A stretch of 41,174 nt of DNA from a virus. The stretch covers positions 1 to 41,174 of IMG/VR virus record IMGVR_UViG_3300035698_010134; one strand, given 5' to 3'. The translations under genes were made by a program, and so were the position numbers. The notes under the pieces are model-generated. The model ran no database searches. It was not told the DNA's origin and was given only the letters and a program-made list of their open reading frames with translations. Position 1 is the first letter of the stretch; every line of letters starts with the position of its first letter. Below are positions 37,273-41,174 of the stretch, one piece after another.

Positions 37273-38232
37273 ATGCATAGTGACGAGTTAATCAAATATA
37301 TCAAACTGGTAGAAGGTATTCAGTTAGATGAAGACCTAGGTAACCTAAAACAAATCGAAGCTGACCTTCGGAAGTTGTTCCAACCATTTGGAAAAAAATC
37401 AATGCTTTCAACTGCTGGAGAAAATAGTCCAGTAGAACTGATTGACGTTTCTAATGGTAGTGCCATGATGAGAGCTGCTGAAGAGAAAGATACCATTGGT
37501 CTTGTTTTTGTCTTAGACGGTGAACAGATTGCTGGGGTAAGTCTACGTAAATCTGGTCGATATGGCGTTGGCGGAGATAGTAATTTCTTATTGTCTGACC
37601 GCGCACAACGCATTAGTGGCTTCCCGTATAAAGAGTTATATAACCAAAAGTTTGGTAGCTCGAAATCGGCCCATCGAAACGCATTCGTAACTATAAAGAA
37701 ATTTGCTCAAGAGAGTGGTATGACTTTCGAAGTCAAAGCTATCAAAACCGATATGACCCGAGTCGCTAAGCAAATTGATCGTCGCAAGTCTCGTGATGGG
37801 GCAACTGCTATGATGAATCCAGAAAGATTACGCGCACAGATAAAAGGTGAGTTACAGTCCAAACTGGTAAATTTCAAAGCTAGCAAAGCAACGTCGGTGA
37901 AAGAATTTGATGACATCATCAGCGCTTTTCAGGATGAATTCTTAGAAACCATTAACGTGGGCGGATACTCATACCAAATGAGTAATGATAGATTAAACTA
38001 CGGCAGTTTGAAGAGCGGTGGTGATAGTTGGTCCACCAGCTACCTAACTTATACCATGACTCCAGATAGCAAAGAAAAAGCATACGCAGACTGGAAAGCT
38101 CGGAGAACAGCTAGCGGTGATTTAGAAGGCCGGGACGATGACGATCGAGCTCCGTCTGGCTTTGAGGTTCATTTAAAATTAGGCAAAGGCCGTACATTAG
38201 AAATAACAAAAGTTGAACCCAACGCATACTAA
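37273..38232 (+). CDS. Phage structural-type protein (319 aa)
   Basis: The protein starts MHSDELIKYIKLVEG, a short amphipathic leader like those of other late products in this window. The rest is alpha-beta: LRKLFQPFGKKSML, DTIGLVFVLDGEQIAGVSLR, SGFPYKELYNQKFG, AHRNAFVTIKKFAQESGMTF. It ends with a charged region (GRDDDDRAPSGFEVHLKLGK). It has no signal peptide and no recognised catalytic residues. The GATAAATA promoter supports late expression, so a head or injected protein is plausible. A terminator-like hairpin follows. Confidence 0.55.
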   Translation: MHSDELIKYIKLVEGIQLDEDLGNLKQIEADLRKLFQPFGKKSMLSTAGENSPVELIDVSNGSAMMRAAEEKDTIGLVFVLDGEQIAGVSLRKSGRYGVGGDSNFLLSDRAQRISGFPYKELYNQKFGSSKSAHRNAFVTIKKFAQESGMTFEVKAIKTDMTRVAKQIDRRKSRDGATAMMNPERLRAQIKGELQSKLVNFKASKATSVKEFDDIISAFQDEFLETINVGGYSYQMSNDRLNYGSLKSGGDSWSTSYLTYTMTPDSKEKAYADWKARRTASGDLEGRDDDDRAPSGFEVHLKLGKGRTLEITKVEPNAY

Positions 38233-38260
38233 TATCCGGGAGAAACTGCAAATCGTTGAG

Positions 38261-38281
38261 AGAATCAGACAGTCTGATTCT
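38261..38281 (+). terminator. Hairpin, probable terminator
   Basis: AGAATCAGA and TCTGATTCT form a 9-base stem around CAG, followed by TTCATGATTTCATTT. The T run is interrupted, so termination may be partial. It lies between the late gene at 37273 and the next early-type promoter. Confidence 0.45.
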
Positions 38282-38294
38282 TTCATGATTTCAT

Positions 38295-38322
38295 TTGACA
38301 TTTGCTTTATTCCTGTTATACT
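38295..38322 (+). promoter_or_regulatory. Sigma-70-like promoter
   Basis: TTGACA (38295-38300), 16 bases and TATACT (38317-38322), 34 bases before the ATG at 38357 with a CAAAGGATAACCAA leader. Close to consensus. Confidence 0.6.
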
Positions 38323-38356
38323 GTAAGCATAATACAGAAACACAAAGGATAACCAA

Positions 38357-38893
38357 ATGAATGAGAGTCAACTTCGTTCTACATTCGCACACTGGCTGGA
38401 CATCACTCCTGACATATACTATTATACTAGTGACTTTGCTGATAAGACTGGGAATCGTTCATTGTATCTCAGTCTTATCGCTTGCGGGCTACCGGTATTC
38501 TTAGATACAGTACCAGATAATCAAACTCTAATAGCAGAACTATCAGGGCTGAATGATTCCGGAACCAATTGGCGAATGAAGACAAAAGTCGTGCGGCATC
38601 AAGAAAGTGATGGTATAATCGACTTGGGCTACGCCGATCTTAGTCCTGATGAGCTGCGAGATAGAATATCAGTTGACGTCGACATGCTGTCTAAACCGAC
38701 CTTGTTTGCGCATCGAAGTGTTGGCCAACAGCTAACACAAAATGACCCTCGAACTCCTGCTGAAATTATTGCTACTCTTTTGGCAAGCGCGTTGCTCGAG
38801 AAAGGTGATGCTGAGTTTTCAAAAGAATTCGTGAGCAAAGTTGCGGGCAGCGACGAGTATGCGGTGGTATCGATTTCACTACAGGAGATCTAA
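38357..38893 (+). CDS. Hypothetical protein (178 aa)
   Basis: The 178-residue protein follows a near-consensus promoter and an AAAGGA site. It looks soluble and alpha-beta (FAHWLDITPDIYYY, NRSLYLSLIACGLPVFLDTV, AEIIATLLASALLEKGDAEF, EYAVVSISLQEI). No family is recognised. Its early-type promoter and position before the LpxH-like gene suggest a host-directed unit, without direct evidence. Confidence 0.6.
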   Translation: MNESQLRSTFAHWLDITPDIYYYTSDFADKTGNRSLYLSLIACGLPVFLDTVPDNQTLIAELSGLNDSGTNWRMKTKVVRHQESDGIIDLGYADLSPDELRDRISVDVDMLSKPTLFAHRSVGQQLTQNDPRTPAEIIATLLASALLEKGDAEFSKEFVSKVAGSDEYAVVSISLQEI

Positions 38894-38914
38894 AGTGATA
38901 GGTAAATACTTCTG

Positions 38915-39670
38915 TTGATAGGAAGTGATTTGCCCAACCATTATAGATCTATCTTTCTAAGCGATGTTCATTTAGGAAGTCGCGCGTGTCAAGCTGATCA
39001 CTTATGTCATTTCCTTAAACATAACACCTGTGACACTCTTTATCTAGTCGGCGATATAATCGACGGGTGGGCATTACATCGTAGGTGGCATTTCCCCCAG
39101 AGTCATGCGAATGTGTTGCGGCGTATCCTTACAGCCGCAAAACGTGGCACCACAGTTTATTACGTGTTGGGCAACCATGACGAGTTTCTTCGCAAATATC
39201 TAAAATATCAAATCAGCATCGGTGGGGTCAGTATTGTCAATGAAGTGACTCATCACTCGGTGACCGGCGAAAGATATTTGGTTACCCATGGTGACTTCTT
39301 TGATCCTATTATGAATCAAGCCAAATGGCTGATGCATGTCGGTGACTTTGCGTATAATACTGTCATATGGTTCAACCTGCACCTCAACTGGTTCCGCCTC
39401 AAGCTAGGTTTGCGACCATGGAGTCTAAGTAAATATCTCAAACACCGAACCAAACAAGCTGTGAATTTTATTGGCGATTACGAACGTCAACTTAGCAGTC
39501 ATTGTTTAAACAATGGTTTCGACGGTATAATATGCGGTCATATTCATACTCCTGCTGATCGAATGATCGACGGTATACGCTACATTAACACCGGTGACTG
39601 GTGCGAAAATACCACTGTGGTTGTTGAGCACCTTGATGGTAGATTGGAATTAATTCATCTATCAAACTAA
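38915..39670 (+). CDS. LpxH-like UDP-2,3-diacylglucosamine hydrolase (metallophosphatase)
   Basis: The 251-residue protein contains FLSDVHLGSR (DxH), LVGDIIDGW (GDxxD), YVLGNHDEFL (GNHD), YLVTHGDFFD and ICGHIHTP (GHxH), as well as family-specific RRWHFPQSH and LKHRTKQAVNFIGDYE. These match the LpxH-like (COG2908) group common in Alphaproteobacteria, which cleaves UDP-2,3-diacylglucosamine to lipid X in lipid A synthesis. It is full length. The start codon is TTG (38915, or 38930 after GGAAG), with no ATG. GGTAAATA lies just upstream. The likely role is to alter host lipid A supply or outer membrane during infection; some relatives act on other phosphoesters. Confidence 0.8.
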   Translation: MIGSDLPNHYRSIFLSDVHLGSRACQADHLCHFLKHNTCDTLYLVGDIIDGWALHRRWHFPQSHANVLRRILTAAKRGTTVYYVLGNHDEFLRKYLKYQISIGGVSIVNEVTHHSVTGERYLVTHGDFFDPIMNQAKWLMHVGDFAYNTVIWFNLHLNWFRLKLGLRPWSLSKYLKHRTKQAVNFIGDYERQLSSHCLNNGFDGIICGHIHTPADRMIDGIRYINTGDWCENTTVVVEHLDGRLELIHLSN

Positions 39671-39671
39671 T

Positions 39672-39679
39672 GATAAATA
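39672..39679 (+). promoter_or_regulatory. Candidate late promoter, GATAAATA
   Basis: GATAAATATAG begins two bases after the LpxH-like stop and 26 bases before the start at 39698, which has a CAGAGGAAAG site. Third copy of the octamer at matched spacing, here before the tail-fibre unit. Confidence 0.5.
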
Positions 39680-39697
39680 TAGTCAGAGGAAAGATAC

Positions 39698-39946
39698 ATG
39701 CGACAAATACAACTGACTATGAATGTAGAGCTTAGTGCAGATATAGAAATCGAAACTCTAGATTTTCTTCGATCAGAGCTACAAGATTTTCTATCTAATT
39801 TCAATCAAGGATCAGTACTACGCCTTGAAATTGTAGAGTTTATCCCTCCGCTTCAACAACAAATAGAACTACAGAAAAAAGCTACTGGTGTGGTTAATGC
39901 GTTCGATGATCAAACCACCAAACCTTATGGAGATTTCGAAGAATGA
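39698..39946 (+). CDS. Small protein preceding the tail-fibre gene (82 aa)
   Basis: The ATG follows a good ribosome site and the GATAAATA box. The 82-residue protein has a first strand pair (RQIQLTMNVELSADIEIE), an amphipathic helix (LDFLRSELQDFLSNF), a strand (VLRLEIVEFIPP) and an acidic tail. It overlaps the next start (ATGA). Possibly a small structural or assembly protein coupled to the fibre; not recognised. Confidence 0.55.
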   Translation: MRQIQLTMNVELSADIEIETLDFLRSELQDFLSNFNQGSVLRLEIVEFIPPLQQQIELQKKATGVVNAFDDQTTKPYGDFEE

Positions 39947-41174
39947 CAATACTCAGAATTAAAGGTAGCACGTCAGCAGGCGATCCTCCTGTATTAGGCA
40001 ATCGAGAATTAGCGTATAGTTCGGCAGATTCGCAATCAATAGCAGGAGGTGATCGATTATACATTGGTGTAGGCACCGAAACAAATGGCAATGCTGCTTC
40101 TCATTTGGTGATTGGCGGAAAATACTTTACTGACAAGTTGGTTCACACCCCAGGTACGCTAACAGCAAGTAGCGCACTATTGGTCGATGCTAATTCTAAA
40201 ATTGATAGACTACTGGTAGATGATATTGTTATTGATGGTTCGATTATTACTGGTCTAGATGATCCGGTATTACCACAAGACGCAGCTACAAAATCGTATG
40301 TAGACACCGCGCTTGGAGATATCAGTGCAGATAGAATCTCGGCATTAGGTGCCACCGTAGTTGCCAACAATGATAGTACGATCGATGTAATAATCGACAG
40401 CAGTGTTGTTGGTCAATTTTCTAGTAGTTCATTCACAGTAGTTAATGATTTAATAGTAACTGGTGACTTTACTGTCAACGGTACCAATACCAGAATTAAT
40501 AGCACCACTACAACCATAGACGACGTAAACATTGTTTTGGTCAGCGGCGCTGCTGAGGCGACTGCCGCTGACGCTGTGGCGACAGCCGCCGACCGAGTTC
40601 AGACTGGGCTGGACAGGGTTCAAACAGTTGCCGACAGGGTCCAGACTGGTCTTGATCGAACAGCAGTTGCCAGCGACCGGACCGCTGTTGCTGCGGACCT
40701 CGTTAGCACGGTTGCCGCCAAGGACGCCGCACTGCTGGCCTTTGCCAATTTTGAGGACTCATACCTCGGGCCGTCTGCGACAGAGCCGACGCTGGACCTT
40801 GACGGTTCCGCGCTGGAGGCTGGTGATCTTTTCTACGACACCGCCAACAACGTGATGAAGGTCTACACAGGCTCAGCATGGGCGTCAGCCTACGTTTCAG
40901 CGGCAGGGGTGACGCTGATTGCCAACAACCTGAGCGACCTCAACAGCGCGGCGACTGCCCTGACAAACCTGGGCCTGACGGCTACAGCGGCGGAGCTGAA
41001 CCACGTGGACGGTGTGACAAGCGGACTCCAGACGCAGCTTGACGCCAAGGCTGCCCTCGCCAGCCCTACGTTTACAGGGACACCAACAGCCCCCACGCAG
41101 GCACCGGGCGACAACAGCACAAAGCTGGCAACAACGGCGTTTGTTGCGGCGGCGGGCGCGTTCACGATTGGCGA
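39943..41174 (+). CDS. Tail-fibre/virion structural protein, 3'-partial
   Basis: The frame starts at the coupled ATG 39943 and runs off the window after 410 codons without a stop. The N-terminus (MTILRIKGSTSAGDPPVLGN, RELAYSSADS, GDRLYIGVGTET, VIGGKYFTDKLVHTPG) matches the virion-attachment region of marine T4-like structural proteins, followed by LIVTGDFTVNGT and NSTTTTIDD. From about residue 203 the codons become much more GC-rich. There follow heptad repeats (DRVQTGL type), a GDLFYDTANNVMKVYTGSAW module, a TAAELNHVDGVTSGLQTQLD module and ASPTFTGTPTAPT, all typical of phage tail fibres. It probably contacts the host receptor through its missing C-terminus. Confidence 0.82.
   Translation, partial: MTILRIKGSTSAGDPPVLGNRELAYSSADSQSIAGGDRLYIGVGTETNGNAASHLVIGGKYFTDKLVHTPGTLTASSALLVDANSKIDRLLVDDIVIDGSIITGLDDPVLPQDAATKSYVDTALGDISADRISALGATVVANNDSTIDVIIDSSVVGQFSSSSFTVVNDLIVTGDFTVNGTNTRINSTTTTIDDVNIVLVSGAAEATAADAVATAADRVQTGLDRVQTVADRVQTGLDRTAVASDRTAVAADLVSTVAAKDAALLAFANFEDSYLGPSATEPTLDLDGSALEAGDLFYDTANNVMKVYTGSAWASAYVSAAGVTLIANNLSDLNSAATALTNLGLTATAAELNHVDGVTSGLQTQLDAKAALASPTFTGTPTAPTQAPGDNSTKLATTAFVAAAGAFTIG
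40570..40716 (+). repeat. Seven 21-base (heptad) repeats in tail-fibre gene
   Basis: Seven consecutive in-frame 21-base units encode DAVATAA, DRVQTGL, DRVQTVA, DRVQTGL, DRTAVAS, DRTAVAA and DLVSTVA, a coiled-coil-like shaft. Units 2 to 4 are the most alike. The repeats begin within 25 bases of the switch in base composition. Confidence 0.75.

Noticed and set aside
40532-41165. Alternative frames on both strands in the GC-rich end of the tail-fibre gene
   Set aside because: GC-rich repeats create long chance frames; only the frame continuous from 39943 has fibre-type modules.
1-41174. tRNA genes, CRISPR arrays, insertion sequences, integrase or att sites
   Set aside because: None was seen: no cloverleaf with a TTCRA arm, no spaced repeats, no transposase motif and no recombinase. 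A tRNA scan on the full genome would settle the first point.

Overview
The window is a piece of a large, T4-superfamily (myovirus-type) bacteriophage genome, most like the T4-like phages of marine bacterioplankton. The reasons are: a family B DNA polymerase, a gp45-type sliding clamp, a DsbA-like small DNA-binding protein and a T4-type RNase H/flap nuclease; structural genes of marine T4-like type; genes packed head to tail with ATGA, GTGA and TAATG overlaps; about 40% GC; and only one gene (the endolysin) on the minus strand. The host is inferred to be Gram-negative. An LpxH-like lipid A hydrolase of the alphaproteobacterial style and a periplasmic-type solute-binding protein fit an alphaproteobacterium, but this is inference.

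Layout. 1-5.1 kb: late or structural-type genes, with a Dps-like ferritin fold lacking most ferroxidase ligands, a 648-residue virion-type protein and a nucleotidyltransferase-like protein with a Cys-rich tail. 5.1-11.7 kb: replication and regulation (DsbA, DNA polymerase, an unusual methyltransferase-like protein, clamp). 11.7-14.4 kb: a DpdA-type DNA guanine transglycosylase followed by an unknown protein, a coiled-coil protein and a second T-fold (QueD-like) protein. 14.4-14.5 kb: a structured non-coding spacer. 14.5-21.7 kb: accessory cargo, namely methyltransferase, TctA permease, two mini membrane proteins, TctC-like binding protein, sulfotransferase-like protein, 2OG-Fe(II) oxygenase and glycosyltransferase. 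21.8-24.3 kb: FolE, QueD and QueE, which make the 7-deazaguanine precursor. 24.4-28.1 kb: small conserved phage genes and RNase H. 28.1-32.1 kb: MoxR-type AAA ATPase, VWA/metallopeptidase-like partner, gamma-glutamylcyclotransferase-like protein and glycosyltransferase. 32.1-33.2 kb: tandem paralogous small genes, one frameshifted. 33.3-36.3 kb: endolysin (minus strand), a metallophosphatase and a run of tiny membrane proteins. 36.3-41.2 kb: an HRxDGPA repeat protein, structural-type proteins, an LpxH-like hydrolase and the start of a tail-fibre gene whose base composition changes abruptly.

How it fits together. FolE, QueD and QueE should convert GTP to 7-carboxy-7-deazaguanine (CDG). No QueC is present in this window, so DpdA may insert CDG or a product tailored from CDG, and the two unexplained genes beside dpdA are candidate tailoring enzymes. 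The TctA/TctC pair suggests phage manipulation of host organic-acid uptake. Sigma-70-like promoters (TTGACA-type, 16-18 base spacers) stand before several early-type transcription units. A G(A/G)TAAATA motif stands before structural or lysis genes and resembles the T4 late promoter. No tRNA genes, insertion sequences or CRISPR arrays were seen. No stretch over 300 bases lacks a gene; the longest (about 163 bases, 14372-14534) holds two hairpins and a TATAAATA box.
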